Assembly: GCA_015179045.1 (NCBI GenBank) | Contig: WHUZ01000022.1 | Coordinates: forward strand, 434,001 to 498,000 | Length of the DNA: 64,000 bases | Origin: Kalaharituber pfeilii | Lineage: Eukaryota; Ascomycota; Pezizomycetes; Pezizales; Pezizaceae | Direction: 5' to 3' | Part shown: positions 41,955 through 54,100 of the stretch, in pieces | How the letters are laid out: the number at the start of each line of letters is the position of its first letter | Position numbering within the stretch: the stretch's first letter is position 1 | Program-made: the position numbers and the translations under genes | Notes under the pieces: model-generated | Databases searched by the model: none | Seen by the model: only the letters and a program-made list of their open reading frames with translations | Told to the model about the DNA's origin: nothing

Positions 41955-42353
41955 ACCTGGCGTTCAGGTGTGAAGGGGTGGTATATCCAGAAGGGTGGGA
42001 GGAGTGGGCGGACTTTGAGAAAGGGAAATGGGTGGAACAACAGGAGAACGGGGATGAAGTGGATATCCTAGAGCATTTGTTCCATTCTTTGAAGGCGTGA
42101 AAGTCGAGAAGCGAAGGGCTGGGACAGTGGGGCGCGGAAGCATGGAGGGGGCGAATTTTCGTTTGTTTGAAGGTGGCGGTGGAAGAAGACGTAGCCATTT
42201 TTATTGCTGCGGGATGTGTGGCGGGGAGGGGATGAAAGTTTCGTATGTAGAGTAGGTGGCGGATGAGTAGGTAGATATGCTTGCCTCCGAGCATTAAGGG
42301 TCTAGACCCAGGGGCCCTGCCATGGCGTACAGCTGCAAGCGGGGTACCAGTAC
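41955..42353 (+). mobile_element. LINE 3' fragment cut off by a Copia LTR
   Basis: It encodes FRCEGVVYPEGWEEWADFEK and VDILEHLFHSLKA-stop, aligning with the F2 ORF2 end (FRCRNQKNRPEGFERWGDME...LENFF). An F2-like 3' UTR and hairpin CCCTGCCATGGCGTACAGC follow. After GCGGGGTACC the usual end and poly-A are missing and the LTR begins at 42354. It is a separate sub-lineage from the 32542 LINE. Confidence 0.75.
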
Positions 42354-42642
42354 TGTAGCAACATATACAGAAAAGGTGCGCAGGGATGCGTATTGGATTG
42401 TTCACACTCTTATGTCTTGTATTCAGCGTGTGCTCCAAACTAACATCCACCTATTTATAGACATGAGCTGCTAGCAAATTGTGCGAATATTAAGGTTGCT
42501 CATTATCACAACACGTATCCACAACTTAGATTCCTCATCACATGGAATTGCCTTATACCATAATCTCGGTTCATATGCTATCCTTCACACATGGCAGTCT
42601 CACCTGATATGTCCCGTGATGCTCGTTGCATAATCTTCAACA
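42354..42642 (-). repeat. Copia 3' LTR
   Basis: On the minus strand it starts TGTTGAAGATTATGCAACG and ends TATGTTGCTACA (TG...CA). It is preceded by the purine tract GAGTGGGAG and contains TATAAATAG. It lies at the 3' end of the Copia pol remnant, in matching orientation. No 5' LTR was found. Confidence 0.7.
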
Positions 42643-43330
42643 CTCCCACTCAACCGTATGCTCGCACATTCAAAGCAGATGCTTCCAATTATAAAGTCAA
42701 CATATATACAATCCTCGTAGCCTTATTAGAACTCTCGATACCTTTTTGCATGCCACCACAAAAAAAGCCCAGTGGGAGAAACCTGTGTGAGAGAAAGAGT
42801 ACTACTCCCAGAAAATACTAAAAAATCAGAAAAATCAGAGACGAGATTGAGTCATAAAATTCAGTAAATCATATCATGAAATGAATAAGAAATCAGAAAA
42901 TATCTCAGGAAATTGTACGAACGCCCATTGCAATCATGTGCCTCTCATGTTTTTCTTTCGTCAGCGGTTTTGTAAGAACATCAGCTATATTTGATTCAGT
43001 AGGAACGTGACGGAGTACAACCAATCTGCTTTCAACGACTTCTCAAATGAAGTAATACCTGATCACAATATGTTTCGTTCGATCATGGTGCTTTGGATTT
43101 TTCGCTATATCCATAGCTCCATTGTTGTCAATGTGGATAGTTTGAGGCTCAGGCTTAGAAGCTATATCTTACACACGAGTTAGCCCATTTAGTAGCCTAT
43201 GTAGCCAAATAGCTTCTTTGCAGGCTTCAGTTGGAAAGAATGCAGTTTCAGGAAAGGTAAGTATATATCCTTATGTTTATCAAGTGAAAACTAATAGTTA
43301 TTAGAAAATAAGGAAGGGAATACAGCAATT

Positions 43331-43513
43331 GTGGGACGTAAACGTTCTGCAGCTCAGGATATGACTCGTAAACGGTCTGCGGCAAACAATACAAATAAAG
43401 ACAAAGAAATAAAGAGGTTTAAAAAGGAAATTATGAGTGTTGTGGGAGTATTGGCAAGATTGCATGATAGATTAGAGGAGTTAGAAGATGACGATGATGA
43501 AGAGGAGGAATAG
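43331..43513 (+). CDS. Small basic/acidic ORF within the Helitron
   Basis: The frame reads GRKRSAAQDMTRKRSAANN, then KEIKRFKKEIMSVVGVLARL and a run of Asp/Glu at the end. A basic start, a short helical region and an acidic tail suggest a nucleic-acid or chromatin-associated peptide, but there is no identifiable family. It runs opposite to the helicase. The first ATG in frame is at 43363, 11 codons in. Confidence 0.3.
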   Translation: MGRKRSAAQDMTRKRSAANNTNKDKEIKRFKKEIMSVVGVLARLHDRLEELEDDDDEEEE

Positions 43514-44690
43514 TTATGAGATTACAGAAGTTGGATTAGATTAACGGAGGCTTTGCAGAATATTGCGAGCTGAATACGGAATGTTTCTGGTGTTTTCTTC
43601 TATTTTCTTACTTTCTTTAATTTATTTTCTCTGTAATAGTATCGTTATGGACTGTTTTTTAGTATTTTTTATCTCCGTTATATATTTTTCTCTTGTTTTT
43701 ATATCTTTATGATAGTTAGCTATATTTTTTTACTTCTGTTTATTTATTTATTTTTTTTCATTAATTTTTTTTTTCTAATATTATTTATTTAGCTATGGTT
43801 GTAGTAATACCTCAGGATATACAATATTTTCTGTAACCATGGGTCCGTTTTCAGACCATAAAACCATCAAATTATTTACATCTGTAATGCGAGACATTGC
43901 AACATAAACTGGCCATGTGTAAATGCAGGCATACGTAAATCTACTCCAACAACATCTAATGACTGCCCTTGCGCCTTATTAACTGTCATTGCAAAACATA
44001 AACAGATAGGAAATTGCTTTCGCATCAGTATAAATGGAAGTTCTCCTTCTGTTGTTGAGAGTTTGATGCGAGGTAATAGGCGACGCTGACCTGTAAAGTC
44101 ACCATTAAGGATTTGCGCTTCGATACAACGATGTCCGAGTTGAGTAATAGTCATGCGAGTTCCGTTACATAGGCCCTGCTTAGGATCTAGATTCCGTAAT
44201 AGAATTATTGGTGCACCAACTTTGAGATTTAGTTGGGATGGAGGTAATCCAGCTAGATTTAACGTCTGTAAATATTCTGCAGGATATGTATCGATGTCCG
44301 TTTCACTTTGATCAATGTTGTCAACTGCAAAGTAGGTCCGCATATCACCTGGTATATGTTGAATAAGAAGTTCATTAAATTCGGTGACTGTATCATTCCG
44401 TAAAGTCAAGATTGCTCGTCCATTGAAGGTGTTAAGGTCTAAAGGTACACTGTCCAAAAGGTTTTTCGGAAATACATGGTTGCAAAACTCCGAAATTGAC
44501 CGCTCAGCCTCAATATATGAAGGTAATGAAATGTGACCTCGCAATTCAGGATTATAGGATAGTTGACCTAACCAAGAACTGAATTCTGCATTATTTGTAC
44601 CTTCACGGACTCGCATATTCTTAGTTAAGAAGAGTTGTTGAAAATGCGGCCATAAAACGGAACGTTGAAGACATGCATTAACAATTGCAG

Positions 44691-45701
44691 GCACCATGGG
44701 GAACCAGGAGAACAATAGTCGAGGGGATCGTCAACCTAGAGTCGATAGAAACTTTCGTAGCAGGAGAAGGAGAGAGAGTAGAAGCCAGAACACTGAGATT
44801 CCCACACGAACCGATCCTTCGCCCGGACATGGACTCTGCTTACTTGAGAGGAGATCTAAGGCACCGGAATCCGCTACCGCTACACACGTTCCCCATACAA
44901 CCGAGCGACCTGAGCAGGGACGAATGGGAAGCTATCATAGAAAGAGAGACAGACGAAGGATGGGAAGGGGTGTATACGGACGGGAGCAGGATAGAGGACA
45001 CAACGGGAGCGGGAGTATACCATCGATCCACTGCACAGTCTTACTACCTGGGGAAGAGAAGCACGGTAAACGATGGAGAGCTCATAGCGATAAGCAAGGC
45101 CCTACAAGTGCCAGGCGAGCTGATGGTAATCACCGACTCACAGACGGCGATCGCAAAACTACAAAAGATAGCGAGAGGCGACCCCACACCCGACGGAGCC
45201 GCCAGCGAGGTGAGGAGACGTTGGGAAGAAAGGGCAGCCAGGGGTGATCTAGACCTTGCGATCATGTGGGTCAAGAGCCATAAAGGAATACAGGGCAACA
45301 CGGGGGCGGACCAAGCGGCGAAAGTTGGCACTGCCATGCGAAGCGAAGACGAGATAGTGACAGAGCCAGGAATAAGACAAGAATACAAAGCATCCAGAGC
45401 TGCCGAAAGGAACCAAGCCGGACTGAACTACCGCCCACTCCAAAAGGTCGACAAACGCCGGTATCTGGCCACAATGGCAGGGATATTGGGCAATAAGGGA
45501 CTGAAGGAATGGAGATTCAGGATTGGAAAGGCCACCTCCCCGGAGTGCAGATGGTGCGGCGAAGCGCCGGAGACCTGGGATCACATAAAGAGTAGCTGCT
45601 CGGCATGGAACAGGAAAACCGCAAGAGGAGCAGACGTGATAAGACAGTTAGATAAGGACACAAACATGGCGGAAATATTGGAATGGGCGGGGGAGGAATA
45701 G
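44691..45701 (+). CDS. F1 LINE ORF2 fragment: RNase H and zinc knuckle
   Basis: The frame is open from the insertion border to TAG at 45699-45701. RNase H motifs: GVYTDGSRIED, NDGELIAISKAL, VITDSQTAIAKL and MWVKSHKGIQGNTGADQAAK. The Asp/Glu/Asp residues of the active site are present. The C-terminus has CRWCGEAPETWDHIKSSC, a CCHC-type knuckle, and ends EILEWAGEE. No RT remains. The lack of stops indicates recent insertion. Confidence 0.85.
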   Translation, partial: APWGTRRTIVEGIVNLESIETFVAGEGERVEARTLRFPHEPILRPDMDSAYLRGDLRHRNPLPLHTFPIQPSDLSRDEWEAIIERETDEGWEGVYTDGSRIEDTTGAGVYHRSTAQSYYLGKRSTVNDGELIAISKALQVPGELMVITDSQTAIAKLQKIARGDPTPDGAASEVRRRWEERAARGDLDLAIMWVKSHKGIQGNTGADQAAKVGTAMRSEDEIVTEPGIRQEYKASRAAERNQAGLNYRPLQKVDKRRYLATMAGILGNKGLKEWRFRIGKATSPECRWCGEAPETWDHIKSSCSAWNRKTARGADVIRQLDKDTNMAEILEWAGEE

Positions 45702-45840
45702 GACGGTTCAATTTTTCTTTACTCTTTCGATTTTTCTTTACTCTTTCATTATCATTTTTCCATCATACCACTGTAACTAAACATCGCCATAGCCCATAGG
45801 GCGGCATGCGATTAATGAAATAAAAAAAAAAAAAAAAAAA
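44691..45840 (+). mobile_element. F1 LINE, 1150 bp, inserted in the helicase
   Basis: Perfect 14-bp duplication ATTAACAATTGCAG at 44677-44690 and 45841-45854. 5' truncated; contains the RNase H end of ORF2, a 3' UTR with two TTTTTCTTTACTCTTTC repeats, the F1 hairpin (TCGCCATAGCCCATAGG) and poly-A. Confidence 0.93.
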
Positions 45841-48420
45841 ATTAACAATTGCAGTCCTATTACCCTTCGGAACCACTGGTAAAATTTGCGCAAAATCCCC
45901 ACCAGTAATAATTGGAATATTTCCGAATAAAGCATTATCAGAAGTACCACAAATATCATTAAGTGTTCGAGAAACTGCTTCAAAGCAGCGTTTATTCTGC
46001 ATAGGTACCTCATCCCAAATAATAAGGCTTGTTTCTCTCAATAATGCTGCTAAAGGAGAATCGCGCTTGATGGAGCATGTTGAAAACTCGTTTAACAGTA
46101 ACGGAATTTTGAAACGGGAATGTGAAGTACGTCCGCCAGGAAGTAATTGAGCTGCAATTCCAGATGAAGCCACGCAAAGTACTATTTTACCCTTAGAACG
46201 GAGGTAGTTGCATAGTACATTATAGAGAAATGTTTTTCCGGTCCCTGCAGGTCCCTGTAAGAAAAAATGGGCAGGAAAACCATTCTCTATTGCATATATA
46301 ATTGTATCAAATGCATGTTTCTGGTCAGAATTTAGCATTTCATACCGTTGCTCATATAATGTTGCCTCTTGCTCTGTATTATACTGTAATTCATCTGCAA
46401 GTATGGAATTTTCACTGAATGTATTCCATTGCAGAACCAGAAGTGGTATTTGGAAATTTGTTAAACAGCGTCCTTGCTGTAGCAACATCTGATTGATCAG
46501 ATATAGACCATAATCTAAGTGAAAAGAGTCTTGTAGATCTGGTGGAAGTAGATGCGAGTTTTCACTTAGAAAAAACATCAAATCATCACAGATATGGTTG
46601 CAAAAACGGTCCCATAGAGCTTTTGGATCTATAACATTCCCATAAAGAAGAGCTGTTGCAAATAATGTACGTAACGATCCTCCGTTTCCAAATAAAGATG
46701 CCTCTGTAAAACATTCCACCCATTCATTATCATCTCCAGAAGTCCTAATGCCTCTCGAAAGGTTGGATATTGAATATTACGGACAGTGCGTAATTCCTCA
46801 AAGCTTTTTGCACCTCGCACAACAGTTAATAATAGGCGTAAATAGTACTTTTCACCCATAAAAGGATTGCAGTGATAGATACGGCCAATTGCAATGCCTC
46901 GTTGTCGTGGTGTCCATTTCCGTAAAGGTTGATTCCATACAAAATGTGATGGAAACTCCTGATAAAGGTATTGTCGGGCATTTGGCATATCTTGATTAGC
47001 TTGAAAATAGCCCATTAATGTTGTACAGCTAGTACTTAATTGGTTTGCCAAGGTTTCTGCTGTTGCATTCTCCGTTAGGTGGCCGCCAAGAGGGATGTAA
47101 CTCAGTACTATAATAGATATGCAGTGCATCCAAATATGCGAAGGTGATGAAGCTCTGGTACCTTCCCATACCATGCCTTGTACGGTGTTATCATTTTGTC
47201 ATGATTAGCGAGAGCTAATCGTGTAGGTAATCGATTTAATAGATATACTGCCATGTTTGCTGCTTCTGCCTAAAACCCCTTTTCGAGACCTGAATCTGAA
47301 AGCATGCACATGACCATCTCCAGGATTGTTCTGTTCTTTCGCTCACTAACACCGTTCTGATATTGCATATATGGCACAGAAGGCTCGAATGTAATACCGT
47401 TTTGTCAGGATTGTATAAAAACGATTGTTATCATATTCACCTCTTCCATTACCATATCTGAAGCGTTGTATTCTTCGCTCATCAATATTTCGTCACTCAT
47501 TTTCAACAAGTGCCTTAAAGCTTTCGAATATTTCGCAAATATCCACTGATGATTTAGACTTAAGGAAGAATATCCAGCACATTCGGCTAAAATCATCAAT
47601 ATATATGATGTAATAGATACTGCTAGACAGCGAAGGTGTAGGATAAACTACGGAATCAGAGTGAATAAAGTTGAAGTGGATACTGAGGTCGTTCCGACGG
47701 ATTTTGGTTGATTTGCATGTGCTGTTTGCCCTGCAAGCAACGCACACAAACTGTAGTCGCTGGCGATGATTTTGACAAAATGATTCCAGTACAAAGCCCC
47801 TTAGCTAATTCTGATATATATCCATGATTGATATGTCCGAATCATCTATGCCATAGCTGAATTGTCAGTTGAACTGCCGTTTTCGCAAATATAGAATGGG
47901 AGGTCAGCTGAAAGACAGTAGCTTGAAGCTGAAACATTGCATTCCTGTATACGGCAGTAGCGAGTACAATGTTGTTCTTTTTATCTATAATCTCACACTT
48001 ATTATCATCAAAGAGAAGCTTACATTTGGCTTCCATGCATTTGCTAACTGAGATTAGATTGCAACCTAAATCAGGTATGTATAGTACTTTCTGCAGCTTC
48101 ATTATACAATTTCCATGCATGTGAACATCACCAATTCGGGAGGCATAAATAACAGCATTATCTCCTAGGTATACTGGCCGAAGTTCCGGTAGACGATGAA
48201 TTTGCGAAAAACTGGATAACGAGCTGCTCATATGATCTGTGGCACCAGAATCAACATACCAGTACTTATGTTGTGTTCGTTTAATGTCATCTTTAGTCAG
48301 CCGGGTACAGTGAACAAGGCTCCTGGCGACTGAAACTTTTGTTGTATCGGTAGCCGCATTTATCCTGATTTTATTCCGTAGTTCTTCTGAGTGGGAAAGA
48401 AGAAAAGACTATAGTCTAGC

Positions 48421-48865
48421 GCACGTGTCATAGAGATTTATTCAATAAGGAAGCAGCCAGGAGGTAATGCTTCAGCGATCAAACAGAATGAGTGAAGTGG
48501 GGTTGCTGGCTGCTCGTCTGTTGTGATGAGACTGGCGTATGAGTAGCATGTGAGTAGCATGACAGTGTCACTATTGGGACTTATGCGGAGTGCAACTGGC
48601 TGCGTGTGGCTGGAGGGTGCAAGCCCTATTACAGTCACAGTCCGCATTCGCCCAGGCCCTCTCAGACACGCTCTTGGCATTCGTTACTTTCCCTTCCATA
48701 TAGGCTCAAAATTTTCTTTAAATTCCCATGGCCAATCTTATTCTCCCATGAAGTCCTCGAAGACCTTGACTTACCCTCATCTTGTGCCCAGTATGTCTTA
48801 CCCAACGTCTTGTCTTGTTCAAGACTTCATCTCGATCACATCTTACAAGTTCTCCACTCACATGC
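48421..48865. other. Unassigned sequence left of the hAT element
   Basis: No coding or repeat feature recognised. It lies where a Copia 5' LTR would be expected, but it does not match the 3' LTR at 42354-42642. Confidence 0.35.
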
Positions 48866-48873
48866 CTCGCGTC

Positions 48874-49165
48874 TAGTGAGCGGCACGAGCTAGCTCCAGC
48901 CGAGCTCGAGCCGAGCTCGTTAAATAAAAGGTGGGCTCGAGCCAGTGAACCTTGATTACATGATATTGGTAACTAATCTAAACTATTCTACAGCTTCATC
49001 CTCCTTGCCGCTATCCGCTAAATTCAGTATTTCTTCTATGATACATTTACTCCTGCTGCAAGTTTATGAAACCCTGCGCTGGCTGAGCATTTTAGCGAGC
49101 TGTCAAGAGAAACACTAGCGTGGGCTTGGGCTCGAGCTGGCTCGGCTCGATCGTGCCGCTCACTA
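48874..49165. mobile_element. Non-autonomous hAT element with perfect 8-bp duplication
   Basis: The ends are TAGTGAGCGGCACGAGC and GTGCCGCTCACTA. The target duplication CTCGCGTC is perfect (48866-48873 and 49166-49173). The interior, on the minus strand, still matches the end of the hAT transposase gene at 1670-1710 (GAGGATGAAGCTGTAGAATAG), so this is an internal deletion derivative of that element. Confidence 0.92.
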
Positions 49166-49173
49166 CTCGCGTC

Positions 49174-49583
49174 GACCTTCCACAGCGTCCTTTGCACGCT
49201 TTCGCTCCCAGCTATTAAATCATCTACTGACTACAATATCTGTATACCAAATCTCTGGTCAGGTAGCAAAGTTAGCAGCGCATCTAAAAAATCATGGTTG
49301 GGAAGAATTAAAAGGGACCAAGATTGCTGAAAAATATCGAGATGCCGCTGGTTACGAGACTAAAAGCGCCATATACTTCTTGACGATTACAGGACTGTTG
49401 GAAAAGCTAGCACGTGCCTCTCTGCAGGGTTCAACAATGCAGAAAACTGCAAGTTACTAGACCCCCTGTAGCCTCACTTTGCTGGATTGACAATGACAGC
49501 GTAACTTCATACTGAGAGTGGGGCAAGGAACGAGATGTACAGGATGCATCCCCCTACCTCTCCTACTACCCACTCCACCTTCC
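49174..49583. other. Unassigned
   Basis: Nothing recognised between the hAT copy and the LINE fragment. Confidence 0.3.
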
Positions 49584-49595
49584 ACCTACGGCCGT

Positions 49596-50048
49596 GGAGA
49601 GGAGAGAAATAGAGGGGTTCGGAGGAGGGAAGGTCATGGAGTGGAGTAGGGTGGCGACATCAAACTTCACTGCATTGCAGTATGGTTGAAGAAGTTGGGG
49701 GGCTGAATCGGATAAGTGTAGGTGCGGGGAGATGCAAACGGGGGAGCATCTTGCTTTCCGATGCAGAAACCCGAGGAACCGTCCAGAAGGGTTTGAGAGG
49801 TGGAGTGACATGGAAAAGAATTGGAAGAGAAAGGCGGAGAATGGGGAGGAGTATGACATTTTAGAGAATTTCTTTTCCGGGGTCAAGTTCTAGAAGATAG
49901 GAGAGCGGGGGCAACGGCGCGATGAGGCCATGTATGATACGTAGAAATTTCTTTTAGCCTGTCTCCGGGCTATGAGGGCTTGCCCAGGGACCCTTCCATG
50001 GCTTAGCGCTGCAAGCGGGGTGAAGTGATTTTAAAAAAAAAAAAAAAA
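49596..50048 (+). mobile_element. F2 LINE 3' fragment, 453 bp
   Basis: Flanked by ACCTACGGCCGT at 49584-49595 and 50049-50060. It carries the last ~270 nt of ORF2 with small deletions, the 3' UTR (CCTGTCTCCGGGCTATGAGG), a slightly altered hairpin (CCCTTCCATGGCTTAGCGC) and oligo-A. It is more diverged than the copy at 9526-9864. Confidence 0.9.
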
Positions 50049-50239
50049 ACCTACGGCCGTCTTTACGTCTACGATCACGTGCCTTCCCTTCCATGCCAAG
50101 AGCGTATGTTGCCATTTCTTCCCAGACACATTTGCATACTAACCCATACCCAAATCGGATAGTATGCAAGGATTACTCAGGAGTTCAACCCCCAAGTTAA
50201 GTATGCTGCCACTGCAGTGAACACATGAAAAATTCGGAG

Positions 50240-51130
50240 TACTATCGCCATTTTCTATCAATGACGTTGAGAACGTGTTATTTTGTTTCAGGAAATACTG
50301 GACAATGCACAAGATTTTTGCTAAAGCCCTGGGACTTAGTCTTATCCTTAAATTTCAGTTTATTACTGTATATTTACAATTCTTGGCACTCACGTGACCG
50401 TCCGATTAGCTAATCTCAGGCTTCTACAAACGCCTGGGGACGAGGCTAGTCTTATCCTTTTAATTCTGGTTTGTTCAAATAACAATTTTTCACGTGATAT
50501 CCTGGCACCTTGACGTGGCAGCCACCACGCGCTGTTCCAATGAAGTTTCAGCACAATTTCGTCATATGAGTTTGTTTGATATGGCGAAATCAATACCCAA
50601 ACTTGCCGAATTGCGGCTTACGCGTGCAAGGGACCACTAAAAAAATAAGGTTATCAAAGGGACCAGTTATGCATGCACAACGATCAGGGAAGGTGTGGGA
50701 GAACTTTTATTTTTCACACTTGGCAATATGTAGGATCGATGCAAGCCCATCCACAGTGGCTAATTTAAGATGTAGGTATGTGTTTACGGGATATATTAGG
50801 ATTGCGGGCCTGACATTCGATCTGCGTGGGGTTCCGAGGTTGCTATTCGGCGGTACCATGGAAAGCTCAATCCTTGTTTTTGCTGCACCCTTCAAATAAC
50901 TGTCACCAGAGCTCCTGCTCTCTCGTGGTCCCTCAATTCGTTCCTCGTGCCCCCTCACGTCTTCCCTCTTGCACGCACCGCTCCGAATTATTCGGCTTTT
51001 CAGTGTACGGTTATATTTGTTTCTCAGCTACCGTTCTCGATTGTCCACTGTCTGTTTTGCTTTGTCGACACCCAATTTCGCGACCACGTTATATTAGTGG
51101 AGTCAAAACAGGATCCTCAGAATCAATATC
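50240..51130 (+). promoter_or_regulatory. Upstream region of helicase copy 2
   Basis: Aligns with 25590-26405 through several conserved blocks. It lacks the T-tract found in copy 1, so it represents the pre-insertion promoter. The duplication start lies near 50237. Confidence 0.55.
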
Positions 51131-54100
51131 ATGCCCCCAAAGAAATCGTGCGTCAGCTCACTCCCCTTCTCTGGATGTCGCATTACGGCGACTAGCTAAC
51201 CTTGTCACTTGATGTAGATCCGGAAAGAAGGCACAAACTAGCAACATCCCGCAATCGAGCAAAAAGAAAAAAACACAACCCAGCAAGAAGGAGCAATCCA
51301 GCAAGAAGGAGCAATCTAGCAAAAAACCACAATCCAGCAAGAAAACGCAACCAAAACCGTCCCCCAATGCTGGGATCCACCCCCCGCAGGTCCTTCGACC
51401 CGGCGGCCACAAGTACCGATAGCTATCGCTGGGAAGCTTCCGTGCAATTTCTTCTACAGCCTTGGAACCTGCCGTTACGGAATACAATGTAAGTTCTCTC
51501 ACGACCGAACTGCAGCCTCAGCAGTCCCTGCCGTTCCGGTGGTCTCTGCTGCCCCCGAAGTCCCTGCCATCCCCGTGGCCCTCGAGGCCCCACCAGCGCC
51601 TGCGGTTCCACCAGCGCCTGCGGTTCCACCAGCGCCTGCGGTTCCACCAGCCCCTGCGGTTTCACCAGTCCCATCGGGCCCACCAGCCCCTGCGGATCTA
51701 CCAGACCTTCGATTCGAGGGCATCGATGCAGCAGCCCTTTACGGTACCTGGAGTTCACTCCTCAGCAAAAAGCAAAAGAAAAGACAACCTAAGAGCCTCA
51801 CCTTCGATCAAATGGAGGAATTCCTAGCCACCGCACTGCAAATTCTTCAAATTGGTAGCAGAAAGACTGTGGATCAGCTGATCCTCAGCTTGGGTTCTGA
51901 TGCCGGCCTGCATCGCATCCAACAGCTTCAGCAAGCAGTGCTCATTCCGTCGGGGTATGAGGCAGTAATGCGCTCGTTCACACTGCATTGCATCCCGTTC
52001 TTGCAGATTCTGACGCATGCGGCGATGCACGACCCGTTGGCTCCTAAGGAGGTGGTTGCGAAGTTGTTCAACCGGATTCTTAGTAGGAGGGGGACGCGTG
52101 GGAGGGAGTTCTTTCTTCGAGTAGTACAATGTCTCGAGGATGCTTATGCGGCGGAGGGTAGCATCACCGAGGATGTGTTGTATGCAGTGGCGTTGGCGAT
52201 GTTCAACACCGTGAATTTGAACCAGGGAGCATTGGTACAGAAGATATTTCAAGACCTTGCTCTTCGACTGGAAAGGGTCGTTTCCCGTTCAGCTACCGTC
52301 ACCAGCGACAAGATCATGTTTGTCCAGCGAAAGATGGCACGCATGAGAGTACTCCTCCAGAACGCCGATCCGACTCCACATACTGTCGTCAGTCAGCCAA
52401 CTCAGTTTCACCAAACTCAGTTTCACCCTGGAAACGTTTCACCATCAGATGTTGACTTCCCAGGAGAGCTCTCTCGTGAAGGCCCGCGACACGACAATGA
52501 CCACGCCGATATCGCAAAAATTAAGGTGCTGCCAACGAGAGATGAAATCATCTCCAACCGGAATCCGTTCCTTCCACAGCGCTCACCGGATTATCCTCAC
52601 CATTGTCAAGGCATCTCACGCATCCTGGACTTCCAATTCCGGTTATTGAGAGAGGATACTTGTGGACAGATTCGGGAGGTCCTCAACATAGTGATGGAAG
52701 ACTGGAATGATCTAGTTGTCCAGCGAACGAATCGAGCCGCTCCAGGTTCAAACAGCGCACAATGCAAGGTGCTCGGTACGCGAATATTTATTCATACAAA
52801 CCCGAAAGTTGAAAGTGTGACGTGCTCGAACCGTGAGGGTATCGTGCTTATAGTAAGCTTTGACCAGCCCTCTAGTGTGCAAGCACTCAATTCAACGCAG
52901 CGGAAGGACTGGTGGGAAACAACAAAATCCCTGTCTGCGGGTTCCCTCTTGTGCCTGGTTGACCGCGAAAAGAGGGTGACATTTATGGTCGTCTCTGAAC
53001 GGACAGTGATTGCTACTGAACATGGGTGTGAGAACAGAGGTACTGAACCTGCAGACGCAAATCCGAGGGTCGTACAAGCCCCACTAGGGGACCTAGCCAG
53101 TAACGATAGACGGGCGTGGATCTCCCTGCGATTGGTCAACAACATCACACAAAGCGACATCGACACCATCTTCAAGGTTAACACCACTGGAGGTCAAAAA
53201 TCACTCGTCGAGTTCCCCAATCTCCTGTTCGTTTCATTCGATCCAATTCTGCGATCACTGCAGCAAGTGTCCAGGCATAACAAACTCCCTTTTCAGAAAT
53301 GGCTTTCACCGTCTCCAGTGGTTGAGTATTCTGCGGACCCTCGTTCGGAACAATATGTCGAAGTTTCACCTCCACTGTATATCACAGGAGTGACGCTGAA
53401 CTTGGATAGCATTACGAAGCCTGGTTACCATGGTTTAAAGTATTCACTCAATAAGCAATTGACAGTGGCACAATTGCAGGAGGCAACCACCCTGGACCCC
53501 GGACAATGTGAGGCATTACTGGCGAGTTTGAGCAGAGAGCTGGCGCTGATACAGGGCCCCCCGGGGACTGGAAAATCGTACCTTGGTGTTCAACTAGTGA
53601 AGGTTCTCCTTGCAAATAGAAGAGCAACTAGGATAGGGCCAATTATCTGTGTGTAAGTGTGCTTCTAGAAGATTTCGAAGTGCAGATTCCCTGAAAGGTG
53701 TGGCTAATTTTCTAGTGAAGATGCTATACCAACCATGCGTTGGACCAGTTTCTGGAGCACCTGCTTGACGAGGGAGTCACGAATATAATCCGTATCGGCA
53801 GTCGTTCACAATCGTCCAGGGTCGCTGCTCTATCCCTTCATGTTGCGATACAAAACGCCCCCCGAGCCCCTCAATCGGAGCGTCGTTTAATAGCCCAGAC
53901 GATAAGCAAACTCCAGCAAATCGAGAGAAATATCGAGACCACATGCAGACAGCTTCTTCAACTATCCAACCCACGATATTTAAAGCCCTTCCTGGAAACC
54001 ACGTACCCGTCGGCATTCTCAGAGATTTTTAGCCTCGTGGATGACGAGGGGTTCGAACGTGCAATAAGGGGTGCGCGCCGTGATGATAAGCATCTCCTGA

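Larger units (their letters stand above)
43266..47095 (-). mobile_element. Helitron-type element inside Copia
   Basis: Defined by the PIF1-like helicase of Helitron type on the minus strand and by Copia coding sequence on both sides. The Rep/HUH nuclease domain is absent, so the copy is 5' truncated or was deleted. The terminal TC and CTRR hairpin could not be fixed. A 1150-bp F1 LINE is inserted at 44691-45840. Confidence 0.65.
43876..47140 (-). pseudogene. Helitron PIF1-like helicase, interrupted by a LINE
   Basis: Minus strand, in pieces ~47140-46700, 46719-45841 and 44690-43876. The N-terminal part has EFPSHFVWNQPLRKWTPRQR and GRIYHCNPFMGEKYYLRLLL, typical of Helitron-type helicases. Then Walker A LQGPAGTGKTFLYN, LIIWDEVPM (Walker B) and GGDFAQILPVV follow. 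After the LINE come LNLKVGAPIILLRNLD, NGTRM and FAMTVNKAQGQSLD (motifs V and VI). A frameshift lies near 46700. Joining across the 14-bp duplication keeps the frame (GNRTAIVN then ACLQRSVLW), so the helicase was coding when the LINE entered. Confidence 0.85.
42643..48420 (-). pseudogene. Ty1/Copia retrotransposon, split and decayed
   Basis: Reading on the minus strand, 48420-47100 holds protease (YWYVDSGATDHMSSS) with gag-pre-integrase (YIPDLGCNLISVSKC). Integrase follows (HFNFIHSDSVVYPTPSLSSS, FIDDFSRMCWIFFLKSKS-like) and ends near KAWYGKVPELHHLRIFG. Then 43265-42900 holds the RNase H end (CKEAIWLHRLLNGL, IDNNGAMDIAKNPKHHDRTK, VPTESNIADVLTKPL). The RT is missing. The halves are separated by the Helitron at ~43266-47095. 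Several frameshifts and stops. The 5' end is truncated near 48400. Confidence 0.82.
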
